Positions 15,396-22,429 of a DNA stretch of 24,134 bases are shown here, piece after piece (within the stretch, counting starts at the first letter, position 1; every line of letters begins with the position of its first letter). The position numbers were made by a program, and so were the translations under genes. A model generated the notes under the pieces. It did no database searches. It saw nothing but the letters and a program-made list of their open reading frames with translations, and was not told the origin of the DNA. The stretch is from Chloroflexota bacterium (GTDB lineage: Bacteria; Chloroflexota; Anaerolineae; Anaerolineales; Villigracilaceae): the NCBI GenBank assembly GCA_021796155.1, contig JAJYOO010000005.1:1-24134 (forward strand), read 5' to 3'.

Positions 15396-15860
15396 ATGAG
15401 CAAAAAGCATCGAAGACAAAAGAAAAGTTTTCCCTGGCCGTTGATCGTGTTCGGCGGGATTCTTTTGATCGCAGCCGCGTTCTTCTTCGCCAATCAAAAC
15501 GGCAGTGCCAGTGATGACGGAGGTACAGCGAAAATCGCCGTTGACCAATCCAAGATTGATTATGGCTATGTCAAGTTTGGCAACAACGAACAATTCTCGC
15601 TCAAGGTCACCAACACAGGCGACGGCACATTACGTTTCAAGGAAAAGCCCTACACCGAAGTTCTGGAAGGCTGCTGACCGCCCGAACTGTCCATCGGTTC
15701 GATGGCTCTCAAACCGGGAGAAAGCACCACCATTGATTCAAGCATCTTCATGATGCATCCCGGCATGGACGGTCCGCATGATTATGCCGTGCACCTGAAA
15801 ACCAATGATCCCCAAAATCCCGATTGGGTTGTGCATGTCCTGTCCAATTGGGGGCCATAA
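15396..15860 (+). CDS. DUF1573 protein, candidate selenoprotein (in-frame UGA at codon 94)
   Basis: Read through the UGA at 15675-15677 this is a 154-residue membrane-anchored protein: basic N-terminus, one transmembrane helix (about 14-32), then a DUF1573 Ig-like domain ('IDYGYVKFGNNEQFSLKVTNTGDGTLRF'). The UGA falls in '..VLEGC-UGA-PPELSIGSM', where relatives, as I recall them, carry GCCPP, so it takes the place of the second Cys. After it the same frame continues with unmistakable family sequence ('LKPGESTTI', 'MMHPGMDGPHDYAVHLKTND', 'VLSNWGP') to a TAA at 15858-15860. A SECIS-like hairpin follows the UGA. The alternatives are a nonsense mutation or a sequencing error. GGAG precedes the ATG, 15 bases after the CuA-cytochrome gene, so it closes the redox operon. 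DUF1573 is often near cytochromes and copper proteins; its Cys pair may handle metal or thiol chemistry. Confidence 0.75.
15681..15718 (+). promoter_or_regulatory. Candidate bacterial SECIS element
   Basis: Starting three bases after the UGA: a lower stem CCCG (15681-15684) with CGGG (15715-15718), an internal loop, and an upper perfect 5-bp stem CCATC (15691-15695) with GATGG (15701-15705). The apical loop is GGTTC. The loop begins 18 bases after the UGA and has G in its first two positions, both features of SelB-recognised bacterial SECIS hairpins. Confidence 0.55.
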
Positions 15861-16026
15861 ATTTCTTTGTCTGAAAATGTAATAGCACTTTCGCCTCCTA
15901 AAAAGGATGCGGATTGAGACCAGCATTGTCCCCCGCCAGGTTATGCCTCTGCTCACTGACGATCAATACAGCCAATTACAACTTGCGTCCATTATGCGCC
16001 CGGACGCGGAATGAGATTTGAAATAA

Positions 16027-16050
16027 AAAGACCACCATCTGGTGATCTTT
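16027..16050 (-). terminator. Terminator following the tRNA-like remnant
   Basis: A 10-bp stem (16027-16036 with 16041-16050, one G-U pair) and a four-base loop. On the minus strand it is followed by a T-rich run (TTTTATTT), so it would end transcripts that run through the tRNA-like sequence. Confidence 0.6.
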
Positions 16051-16052
16051 AT

Positions 16053-16118
16053 AGGACCGAGGGTGAGATTTGACTCACAACCAAGGGCTTATGAGTCCTC
16101 CGCTTATATTAGCCGCTT
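16053..16118 (-). pseudogene. tRNA-like remnant, CAU anticodon
   Basis: On the minus strand the sequence has the anticodon-loop core CTCATAA (anticodon CAU, Met or Ile2) and a T-arm with perfect stem GTGAG/CTCAC but a six-base loop (TCAAAT, one T short of the canonical TTCAAAT). An acceptor-like 3' end CCTCGGTCC follows. The anticodon stem has mismatches, the D-arm is only partly recognisable, and no 5' acceptor strand complementary to the 3' end is found. This fits a degraded tRNA or the half-tRNA left by a past integration event. The terminator right after it supports an originally transcribed tRNA. It is not likely to be functional. Confidence 0.45.
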
Positions 16119-16344
16119 TTGATCTGTGTTTGATTCATGATTTTCTTTTGCTTGTTTTCATCATCAGCAAAGAATCCGTACACTCTTGCCGATATTTCAT
16201 GCAATTTCGTTAAAACTATTTGTTTCATATCTTCAAGAGACTGAGATTCATAAACAAATGATATTTACCCAACAACTGACCTTTGGCAGAAGGCGGTTCA
16301 ACTGGTGGGAAAGGTTTTATTTCAGGTTCATCTGCAAGGCACAA
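16109..16344 (-). pseudogene. Decayed coding fragment, frameshifted
   Basis: Two minus-strand frames that look like protein join at about 16255-16265. The first, opening after a stop at 16345-16347, reads LCLADEPEIKPFPPVEPPSA and on to KGQLLGKY. The second reads FVYESQSLEDMKQIVLTKLH and on to EISARVYGFFADDENKQKK, ending with a TAA at 16109-16111. A one- or two-base frameshift would make a piece of about 75 residues, probably the C-terminus of a lost protein; I do not recognise the family. The second part could alone be a 39-residue peptide from an ATG at 16228. Its stop lies inside the D-arm region of the tRNA-like remnant. Confidence 0.4.
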
Positions 16345-16373
16345 TTAAGTGAGCGGGAGGTGTGAGCTGCAAC

Positions 16374-16389
16374 TATGACAATTGTCATA
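16374..16389. repeat. Perfect 16-base palindrome
   Basis: TATGACAATTGTCATA is fully self-complementary with no spacer, the form expected of a dimeric repressor operator. No gene start lies close by, so its target is unclear. Confidence 0.4.
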
Positions 16390-16635
16390 CCAGGCTTCGC
16401 TCCGTGCTATCCCATTCACCGCTATGATAACGAGAGGAGGGTGGGGACGATTCGTTCAAAGAAGTTGGCGAAACTATTCTGATGAATTTCAGTGGCTCGG
16501 AAGATGCAAGAGAGTATCCTCCACAGCATTCCAAATCCATTCAGTGATTGAATCCGAGAAAGGATATACGTTGGGAATAATCCCCCACTGGGAGGCATGG
16601 GTTAGTTCGATAAAAAATCTATTGCCCCTCTCCGT

Positions 16636-17295
16636 TCAATTGCTTTTGATCAGACCTTCCTGCAACGCAAACTTTACCAATGCAGCACGCGTCCGCAGTC
16701 CCAGTTTTTCCATTCCGCGCGCTCGATATGTTTCCACAGTCTTCGTGCTCAAGCTGAGCTGGCTGGCAATCTCCGCACTGGTATGACCCAGCGCCACCAT
16801 TTTGAGCACCTCCTGTTCACGCTCACTGAGGCTGTCCCAAGCATTCTTATTGTTGCTAACCTGCGCTTCAGGCAACAGATCCTCAAGCAAGATACGCGTC
16901 ATCGAAGGGTGGACGTAAACATCACCCTGCATGACCGTACGTATTGCAGAGAGCAATTCGGAGTCGGCGGCCTTCTTTAATACGTAACCGCTTGCGCCCT
17001 GCTTCAACGCCTGCCTCAGGTATTGCGGATCATCGTGCATGGTGAGGATGAGGATGCGGGCCGCAGGGACCAATTGTCGTAAAACAGGAAGCGCGTCCAA
17101 GCCGCCGAGCGCGGGCATGCTTAGGTCAAGCAGGATTAGGTCGGGTCGGAGTTGCTCGGCGAGGGAAAGCGTCTCGTTTCCGCTTGACGCTTCACCGACC
17201 ACTTCGTACTCGTTCGTATTTGCGAGCAGAAGACGCAAGCCAGCGCGTAAGACAGCGTGATCATCTGCGAGGAGGACGCGGGTAGGATGGCTCAT
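16636..17295 (-). CDS. NarL-type response regulator of the oxyanion-sensor unit
   Basis: A 219-residue protein with receiver domain (D11/D12, phospho-acceptor D57 in 'LILLDLSMPALGG', Thr in 'LILTMHDD', Lys in 'YVLKKA') and a LuxR/NarL helix-turn-helix at the C-terminus ('SLSEREQEVLKMVALGHTSA' onward, with 'STKTVETYRARGMEKLGL'). The ATG at 17295 overlaps the stop of the kinase gene (17292-17294), implying coupled translation and a cognate pair. It is the last gene of the three-gene unit. Its likely targets are the molybdoenzyme operon and the cofactor genes upstream on the same strand, by analogy with TtrR and ArrR-type regulators. Confidence 0.93.
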   Translation of the reverse strand: MSHPTRVLLADDHAVLRAGLRLLLANTNEYEVVGEASSGNETLSLAEQLRPDLILLDLSMPALGGLDALPVLRQLVPAARILILTMHDDPQYLRQALKQGASGYVLKKAADSELLSAIRTVMQGDVYVHPSMTRILLEDLLPEAQVSNNKNAWDSLSEREQEVLKMVALGHTSAEIASQLSLSTKTVETYRARGMEKLGLRTRAALVKFALQEGLIKSN

Positions 17296-18737
17296 GTTCG
17301 ATTCTCGTGATGCAGGACGCCTTCCTGCCTCATCAAGGGAATTTCAATGAAGATGCTTGCGCCATGTTCAGGAGTGGATTCGATGGTCAGCGTGCCGTTC
17401 AACAATTCAGCGCGTTCGCGCATGCCCAAAAGGCCGAGATGATGTTCTCCGCGCTTCGTATTAATATCGAAACCGATACCATCATCCTCGACAATGGCAC
17501 GCACCATATTCTCCCGCCTTTCAATGAAAATGCTGGCCGAACGCGATTGGGCGTGACGGGCAATATTGGTCAATGCCTCCTGAATGATCCGATAGATGGC
17601 AGTTTCCACCTCATCGGGCAATCGTTCATCGAGGCGAATAGCAAGGTCTACAGGTATCTTATAGCGCGCCTGCCATTCGTGCGCGAGGCGTTCCAGTGCT
17701 GCCGCGAGGCCCAAATCATCGAGAACACGCGGCCGGAGGCGCGTGGAAATCTCATGGACCTCATCCAAAGTTCTTGATGCTACCTGGCGCAAATCGGTGA
17801 CTTTGGCCTGTGCAACGCACTGCTCACATTTTGCCTCCATGAGCCGCAGCCCCAGAATGAGGGAAGTCAAATTTTGGGATGTAGAATCGTGCAATTCCCG
17901 CGCGATGCGCCGACGTTCATCTTCCTGAGTGATGATTACCTTTTCAAGCAGTTGGCGCCGCAAAGTCTCACGCTCGCGGCGGAGCTCGTCGGTATGTGCG
18001 AGTTCTTCAGTCATCTTGTTGAATGCATCAGCAAGATCGCCAATCTCATCATTTGCCCAACGCTTCACACGCGGAGTGAAGTCCCCCTTGGCCACTGTCT
18101 GCGTAGCGTTTACCAGGGCGAGGATGGGGCGCGTCAGCACCCAAGTCAAAAGAACTGCCACCAGAATGCCTATCGCCGAAACCAAGAGGATGGTGATGAG
18201 CAATTGCGCTGTCAACGTGGACAAAGCCGCTTGCATGGAAGCATCCGAAAGTCCGAGGCGAGCCGTGCCAACCTTGCCATCAAGAATCGGCACAGCCGTA
18301 TCCCACACATAGCCCTCGTTCGTCTGGATCAAAACTGTGTGATGATGTTCGTTCGCCTGAACCGCGTTCATGGTAAGCAAGTCAGGCGGAAAGCCGCCCT
18401 GAAATGTTTGTGCAATCACTTGTCCCTGCGGATCCACAATGAAGGCATAACGCACGTTGGGATTGTTGGCGATTGTTTCATCGAGCAGATCGTGCAGACT
18501 AAGCAGGTCATTCAGCAGAATTGGATCGGCGGAACGGGCTGCAAGATCGCGGGTGGCCGAAACGCTTTGCTCCTCCAACTGCATGGTCATGGTCGCAGTC
18601 AGCGCATAACGAGCCTGGATGGTTACGCCCGCGCCCAGCAGGATGACCGATCCCAGCACGATACCAAGGATCTTCGTGCGGATGCTGACAGCGCCCACGA
18701 TGGCCCAGAAACGTTGAAAGAACTTTTGAAGGATCAT
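17292..18737 (-). CDS. NarX-like sensor histidine kinase
   Basis: A 481-residue membrane kinase: helix 1 (about 22-42), an extracytoplasmic domain of about 130 residues resembling single-Cache sensors ('NPNVRYAFIVDPQGQVIAQT', 'EGYVWDTAVPILDGKVGTAR'), helix 2 (about 178-200) and a HAMP domain ('RPILALVNATQTVAKGDFTP'). A HisKA_3 domain follows with phospho-acceptor H283 ('RRIARELHDSTSQNL'), then HATPase_c ('IIQEALTNIARHAQ', 'EDDGIGFD', 'GLLGMRERAELL'). A Cys pair 'CEQC' (304, 307) in the dimerisation domain is unusual and might sense redox state or metal. Its start overlaps the stop of the binding-protein gene by four bases, and its stop overlaps the regulator start. Confidence 0.93.
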   Translation of the reverse strand: MILQKFFQRFWAIVGAVSIRTKILGIVLGSVILLGAGVTIQARYALTATMTMQLEEQSVSATRDLAARSADPILLNDLLSLHDLLDETIANNPNVRYAFIVDPQGQVIAQTFQGGFPPDLLTMNAVQANEHHHTVLIQTNEGYVWDTAVPILDGKVGTARLGLSDASMQAALSTLTAQLLITILLVSAIGILVAVLLTWVLTRPILALVNATQTVAKGDFTPRVKRWANDEIGDLADAFNKMTEELAHTDELRRERETLRRQLLEKVIITQEDERRRIARELHDSTSQNLTSLILGLRLMEAKCEQCVAQAKVTDLRQVASRTLDEVHEISTRLRPRVLDDLGLAAALERLAHEWQARYKIPVDLAIRLDERLPDEVETAIYRIIQEALTNIARHAQSRSASIFIERRENMVRAIVEDDGIGFDINTKRGEHHLGLLGMRERAELLNGTLTIESTPEHGASIFIEIPLMRQEGVLHHENRT

Positions 18738-19666
18738 GGCTGCATCGTTGACGAGGATGCCGTGCTTACCAGAGCACGCACGCTATCATAAGCACTGTCC
18801 TCAATGGTCACAAAACGTTCAACGCCGATGGAGGACAAGGCATCTTTCGCCTTTGGATCCGAATCCATGTTGAGAAGCAGTGTCTGTAATTCAGCCCGGA
18901 CCTGGGGCCGGATCAACGGGCTGACGACCACAGGAGGAATCCCAAAATCCGGCGAACGATTGATGACACGGACTTTATTTGCAAGCGAGGGGTCGCTTGC
19001 CAGTGTGTATTCATACACCATGGAGTCGACCGTTGCACCGTCTGCCAGCCCACTGGCCACCGCGCGAATTGCCTCATCGTGACTATATGTAAAGAACGTC
19101 TTGGAGAAGAATGTTTCGGGAGTGAAGCCAAGTTGTTGAACTAGATAAGCCGAGTATAAACGTCCGGTCAAAGAGATCGGATCCGTGAAGGCAAAGACCT
19201 TGCCGCGCAAATCGGCCATGCTTTGGGCATTGCTCGAGGCTGGCACGATCAGCAATGAGTTGTATGTGGTCTTGCCATTGACCTGCGGAGCGACAAGTAG
19301 TTCCATGCCGAAGCTGTCATGTCCTTGCACATAGGGCCCGCTGCAAACGAAGGCAATGTCCACTTCGCCGTGCTCGACCAGATCGTTCACTTCGAGATAT
19401 GTGCGACGCTGGACCAACTCAACTGGCCGGTTCAATTTTTCTCTCAGGTAGTCGAGGAGAGGTGAATATGATTCAACCGTTCCTTTGGGAGATATGATTG
19501 CGCCAACGGCCACGCGGAGTGGAACAGCGTCATGCCCGTCGAGCGTTGGCAGTGGCTGAAGGTTGTTCAAGTCAACGCTCCCAGCGACTGGTGTTTGTGC
19601 CACGCTTGAACACGAAACGAGCAGGACAGTAAATAACAGAAGAACAAATCTCTTCATAGTGGTCAT
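18734..19666 (-). CDS. PhnD-like substrate-binding lipoprotein (oxyanion sensor component)
   Basis: A 310-residue extracytoplasmic lipoprotein. The signal peptide ends in 'LLVSC'. The mature protein is a type II periplasmic binding protein of the phosphate/phosphonate (PhnD) family: 'PLRVAVGAIISPKGTVESYSPLLDYLREKLNRPVELVQ', 'VEHGEVDIAFVCSGPYV', 'LLIVPASS', 'MADLRGKVFAFTDPISLTGR' and 'VASGLADGATVDS'. There are no ABC permease or ATPase genes beside it; it is coupled to a histidine kinase instead. That layout is known from AioX, ArrX and ArxX, which sense arsenic oxyanions, and from the PhnD-like sensor part of TtrS. So it probably presents an oxyanion to the kinase. The start at 19666 has GGAG close by; 19657 is also possible. 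Confidence 0.88.
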   Translation of the reverse strand: MTTMKRFVLLLFTVLLVSCSSVAQTPVAGSVDLNNLQPLPTLDGHDAVPLRVAVGAIISPKGTVESYSPLLDYLREKLNRPVELVQRRTYLEVNDLVEHGEVDIAFVCSGPYVQGHDSFGMELLVAPQVNGKTTYNSLLIVPASSNAQSMADLRGKVFAFTDPISLTGRLYSAYLVQQLGFTPETFFSKTFFTYSHDEAIRAVASGLADGATVDSMVYEYTLASDPSLANKVRVINRSPDFGIPPVVVSPLIRPQVRAELQTLLLNMDSDPKAKDALSSIGVERFVTIEDSAYDSVRALVSTASSSTMQP

Positions 19667-19703
19667 TTTCTCCGTGAATGTAGCAAATCGGACAAAGGAT
19701 GTC

Positions 19704-19721
19704 CAGTGATGAACATCACTG
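19704..19721. promoter_or_regulatory. Candidate operator of the sensor operon
   Basis: CAGTGATG and CATCACTG separated by two bases: a perfect 8+2+8 inverted repeat. It centres about 47 bases before the start of the binding-protein gene, just downstream of a -10-like TTTATAT on the minus strand. The core AGTGA-N6-TCACT resembles sites of the Crp/Fnr family. A repressor or autoregulatory role is inferred from position only. Confidence 0.4.
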
Positions 19722-19899
19722 ATCTGATATAAAATGAAGCGCCTGTGACAGTACGGAGCGAACTCTACATTTGTGCCTGTATTTTCTTTTCTCAACCAGC
19801 CCAATAAACAGTTATACGACCTGTTTCAACTGCCCAGTTGCTTTGAAGATCAGGGGTGACATCGTTGTCCCTGGGTCAAATCATCAGGATGCATATCAC

Positions 19900-20355
19900 T
19901 CATCTTAAGTCTCTGGCAGTGTGCCCTTCCACCCATTCTTCACCCGTTGCGCTAACTTCCTTCTTCCAAACCGGGACAATTTCTTTGAGGCGATCAATGC
20001 CGTACCGCGCCGCGTCGAAGATGCCGCCGTCACGATGGGATGAAGCGCAGGCAATCAGCACGGTCGGAGTCCGCGGGTAAAGTCGCCCGACTCGCTGGAC
20101 AATCGCAATACCTTCTATCGTATCCCAGCGTTCGCGGATTTCATCCGCAATCTGCTTCATCTTGGATTCAGCCATTGGCACATACGCTTCATATTCAAGG
20201 TAAGTCGTCTCATGCGGATCGCCGCGCGAAGTGACGCCGCGTACTGTCCCCACGAAGGTTGCAACAGCGCCGGTAGAGGATAATGTAATTTGATCGAGCA
20301 AATCACCAAGGTCAAGTTCGTCTTCTGTAATTTTATAAATCGTTGGATAATTCAT
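19900..20355 (-). CDS. moaE: Molybdopterin synthase catalytic subunit
   Basis: MoaE, with MoaD, turns cyclic pyranopterin monophosphate into molybdopterin by adding the dithiolene sulfurs. The 151-residue protein has 'TGAVATFVGTVRGVTSRG' near the N-terminus, 'TYLEYEAYVPMAESKMKQIADE', 'VQRVGRLYPRTPTVLIACASSHRDGGIFDAARYGIDRLKEIVPVWKKE' with the catalytic-site basic residues, then 'GEEWVEGH'. Length and motif order are as usual. The gene follows moaD after 43 bases and is the last gene of the cofactor operon; the sensor operon begins 233 bases further on. Confidence 0.95.
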   Translation of the reverse strand: MNYPTIYKITEDELDLGDLLDQITLSSTGAVATFVGTVRGVTSRGDPHETTYLEYEAYVPMAESKMKQIADEIRERWDTIEGIAIVQRVGRLYPRTPTVLIACASSHRDGGIFDAARYGIDRLKEIVPVWKKEVSATGEEWVEGHTARDLR

Positions 20356-20398
20356 AATATTTTTCTATTATCATGTACATCCACATAAAGCATCTTTT

Positions 20399-20648
20399 TT
20401 ATCCACTGGAGACGGGCGGAAACAAAGCAATTTCGGTGTCGAGTGGAATTACCATTTCATCAAAAGCATATTCCTGATTGACGGAAATCAATGCATGATT
20501 CATGAATCCATTCAGGGCGGGGAACTTCTCGCTCAACATCCGTTTAAATTCCGCCACATTGGTTCGCAATGAGATTTGAATTTCAACGGACTTGACGTCC
20601 GCGCGGTCGCGTAACGCCGCCAAAAAATAAGACCTTGACTCGATGCAT
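20399..20648 (-). CDS. moaD: Molybdopterin synthase sulfur carrier subunit, frameshifted as given
   Basis: MoaD carries sulfur as a C-terminal thiocarboxylate. The ATG at 20648, with AGAAG upstream, begins MHRVKVLF, the usual first strand of MoaD. The rest (LAALRDRADVKSVEIQI, 'FPALNGFMNHALISVNQEYAFDEM', 'DTEIALFPPVSSG') is in another frame. The two join at a run of six T on the coding strand (20627-20622); with five T the reading frame is continuous and gives a normal protein of about 82 residues. As given, only a TTG at 20623 opens the second part, and it would lack strand 1. A second oddity is the C-terminus: Ser-Gly in place of the nearly universal Gly-Gly. The gene may be intact with a homopolymer error, expressed through slippage, or decaying. 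Confidence 0.8.
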
Positions 20649-20684
20649 TTGATTCTTCTCTCTATGAAACAGATAACACACCAT

Positions 20685-21677
20685 TCATCCGCCGATCTGG
20701 CTCATACCGCGTTGTGAACTGGCAGATATCGCCACACGCATGTCATGACGTTCCGGTTTATTCGCGATTGCCTGATAAAAATATTTTTCCAAAGACTCTC
20801 CAGCACGCAAAGCATCGCGCAATGAAACTTCGCTCGGGATGACCAGACACGAACGCAATTTCCCACCGGATGTTAGACGCAGACGATTGCAATTCTGGCA
20901 AAAGTGGTCACCCAGAGGCGAAATGAATCCGACCGTACCAAGTGCATGCGGAATCTGGAAGGTGCGAGCCGGGCCATTGCCCATCGGCGAAGACACAGGT
21001 CGAAGTTCGAGAACAGAAAGCGCAGCACGCATTTCCTGCACAGAAACATATCTTGCATCCTGCGCGGGAAAACCTTCGCCCCAATCCTGCGCATTGCCGA
21101 TCGGCATAAGCTCAATGAAGCGCACATGCCAGTCATTTTCAATCGTCAGACGCGCCAGTGGAATCAATTCGTCAGCGTTGAGGCTGCGCACGACAACGGT
21201 ATTCAATTTGAGCGGCGCGAGATGCGCACGCTCGGCAGCCGCGATTCCCTTCCAGACGCGATCAATCTCTCCCCCGCGCGTGATCCGCTTGAATTTGTCT
21301 GCATCCAATGTGTCCAGGCTGATATTGACGCGTTTGAGCCCGGCATCCGCAAGCGGTTGAGCAAGACGCGCCAACAGCATTGCATTGGTAGTCAGACTGA
21401 CTTCTTCAATCCCATTGATAGAAGAAAGACGGCGCACAATTTCAATGATGTGCGGATGCACCAATGGCTCGCCGCCTGTGAGACGGACTCGCGACACTCC
21501 GCCTTTTGAAGCGGCCTCGACCACCCGGACAATTTCATCCACTGAGAGTTGATCTGCGCGCGCTTGCCATTGCAGACCTTCCTTCGGCATGCAGTAGACA
21601 CAACGCAAATTGCATCGATCTGTCAACGAGATGCGAAGATAAGTAATGACGCGACCAAAGGTATCAATGAATTTCAT
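20685..21677 (-). CDS. moaA: GTP 3',8-cyclase
   Basis: This radical SAM enzyme makes 3',8-cyclo-GTP from GTP, the first step of molybdenum cofactor synthesis. The 330-residue protein has the N-terminal cluster motif C-x3-C-x2-C in 'DRCNLRCVYCMP' (C22, C26, C29), 'RLTGGEPLVHP', 'LTTNAMLL', 'VNISLDTLD', and the C-terminal cluster 'CQNCNRLRLTSGGKLRSCL' that binds GTP. It ends in Gly-Gly, a feature of active MoaA. The start overlaps the stop of the permease gene upstream (TGA/ATG at 21674-21677), so the genes are translationally coupled. moaC and mogA/moeA are not in the window. Confidence 0.96.
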   Translation of the reverse strand: MKFIDTFGRVITYLRISLTDRCNLRCVYCMPKEGLQWQARADQLSVDEIVRVVEAASKGGVSRVRLTGGEPLVHPHIIEIVRRLSSINGIEEVSLTTNAMLLARLAQPLADAGLKRVNISLDTLDADKFKRITRGGEIDRVWKGIAAAERAHLAPLKLNTVVVRSLNADELIPLARLTIENDWHVRFIELMPIGNAQDWGEGFPAQDARYVSVQEMRAALSVLELRPVSSPMGNGPARTFQIPHALGTVGFISPLGDHFCQNCNRLRLTSGGKLRSCLVIPSEVSLRDALRAGESLEKYFYQAIANKPERHDMRVAISASSQRGMSQIGG

Positions 21678-22429
21678 AGTGAAAGGAATATGCTAAACCA
21701 GTAGGTCCCAACAGCGATCATCAAAATGACACCCAACGCACGGCGGACACCTGCACCTGAGAATTTCATTGCGCCGGACCGACTCCCGATCACCGCTCCA
21801 AGAAGTCCAGCAGGCAACAGCCACAGGCCAAATTGACCGAACGAAAGTGTTCCGCTTAATATGCGTCCAACCAGCCCGCTGACCGAATTGATGGCAATGA
21901 ATCCGCCTGCGGAAGTTGCAGCTTGTTTGGAATTTCCCCACTGAGCCAGCAAGATCAATGGCGAAAGAAATATTCCGCCGCCGATGCCAAGCATCCCCGA
22001 CAGCAGGCCGATGACTGCTCCACTTGCTAATGCCGCCCAAAGCGGAACGGTGCGAGGAGTCCATTCAACAGATTCGGCGGGCGTACGAAAGAATAACATC
22101 CGTATCGCAAGATAGGTCAGCATCAGATAAAGCAGTGTGGTGTAAACCTGCTCTGAGATTTTGAGATATCCACCGATGAACGCGGTCGGGGTCGAAGTAA
22201 TGAGAAAAGGTAGCAACAGATTCCATCGCAAATGTCCAGCACGTGTGTAACTGGTAAATGAAATGGACGAGACCACGATATTCAACACCAACGCCGTGCT
22301 GGCCATGACACTCACTGGAATTGAAAAGAAACTCATGGCCGTGAGATATCCAGAAGCACCGCCAAACCCTGCACTGGCATAGAGTGTAGCAATCAAAAAC
22401 ACCAACGAAGAAAGCAATGCGTTATTCAT
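21674..22429 (-). CDS. TauE/SafE family sulfite/anion exporter-like permease
   Basis: A 251-residue membrane protein with about seven or eight helices. Both halves carry the internal-repeat Gly signature of TauE/SafE ('SAGFGGASGYLTAM' in the first, 'LLSGMLGIGGGIFLSPLILL' in the second). Members move sulfite, sulfoacetate or other small anions. Its tight coupling to fmdE and moaA (overlaps of 8 and 4 bases) suggests transport of a sulfur oxyanion, molybdate-like anion or formate-like substrate linked to the molybdoenzyme, but the substrate cannot be read from sequence. The ATG at 22429 was preferred over an in-frame start at 22510, which would lie deep inside fmdE. Confidence 0.85.
   Translation of the reverse strand: MNNALLSSLVFLIATLYASAGFGGASGYLTAMSFFSIPVSVMASTALVLNIVVSSISFTSYTRAGHLRWNLLLPFLITSTPTAFIGGYLKISEQVYTTLLYLMLTYLAIRMLFFRTPAESVEWTPRTVPLWAALASGAVIGLLSGMLGIGGGIFLSPLILLAQWGNSKQAATSAGGFIAINSVSGLVGRILSGTLSFGQFGLWLLPAGLLGAVIGSRSGAMKFSGAGVRRALGVILMIAVGTYWFSIFLSL

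Larger units (their letters stand above)
15861..16635. other. 775-base AT-rich region without an intact gene
   Basis: It lies between the redox operon and the convergent end of the response regulator. Contents: a hairpin terminator and tRNA-like remnant, a decayed coding fragment, and a 16-base palindrome, each listed separately. A possible 35-codon frame at 15907-16014 and the 16382-16635 part of a longer plus-strand frame have no recognisable protein character. The stretch looks like the scar of a lost insertion. Confidence 0.6.

Noticed and set aside
15396..15677. Annotating DUF1573 as a 93-residue protein ending at UGA
   Set aside because: The domain would be cut in half and the downstream 60 residues in the same frame are plainly family sequence; recoding or an error is the better explanation.
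15907..16014. A 35-codon plus-strand frame with AAGG just before its ATG (MRIETSIVPRQVMPLLTDDQ)
   Set aside because: It is short, has no recognisable family, and lies in the decayed region; the ribosome-binding site touches the start codon. It may be a remnant but I cannot support it as a gene.
16382..16786. A 134-codon plus-strand frame
   Set aside because: Its second half is antisense to the 3' end of the response regulator and its first half shows no domain or sensible composition.
17874..18791. A 305-codon plus-strand frame opposite the NarX-like kinase
   Set aside because: It is antisense to a clear HAMP/HisKA_3 gene with continuous domains; composition (many His, Arg, Cys, Gln) is that of a shadow frame.
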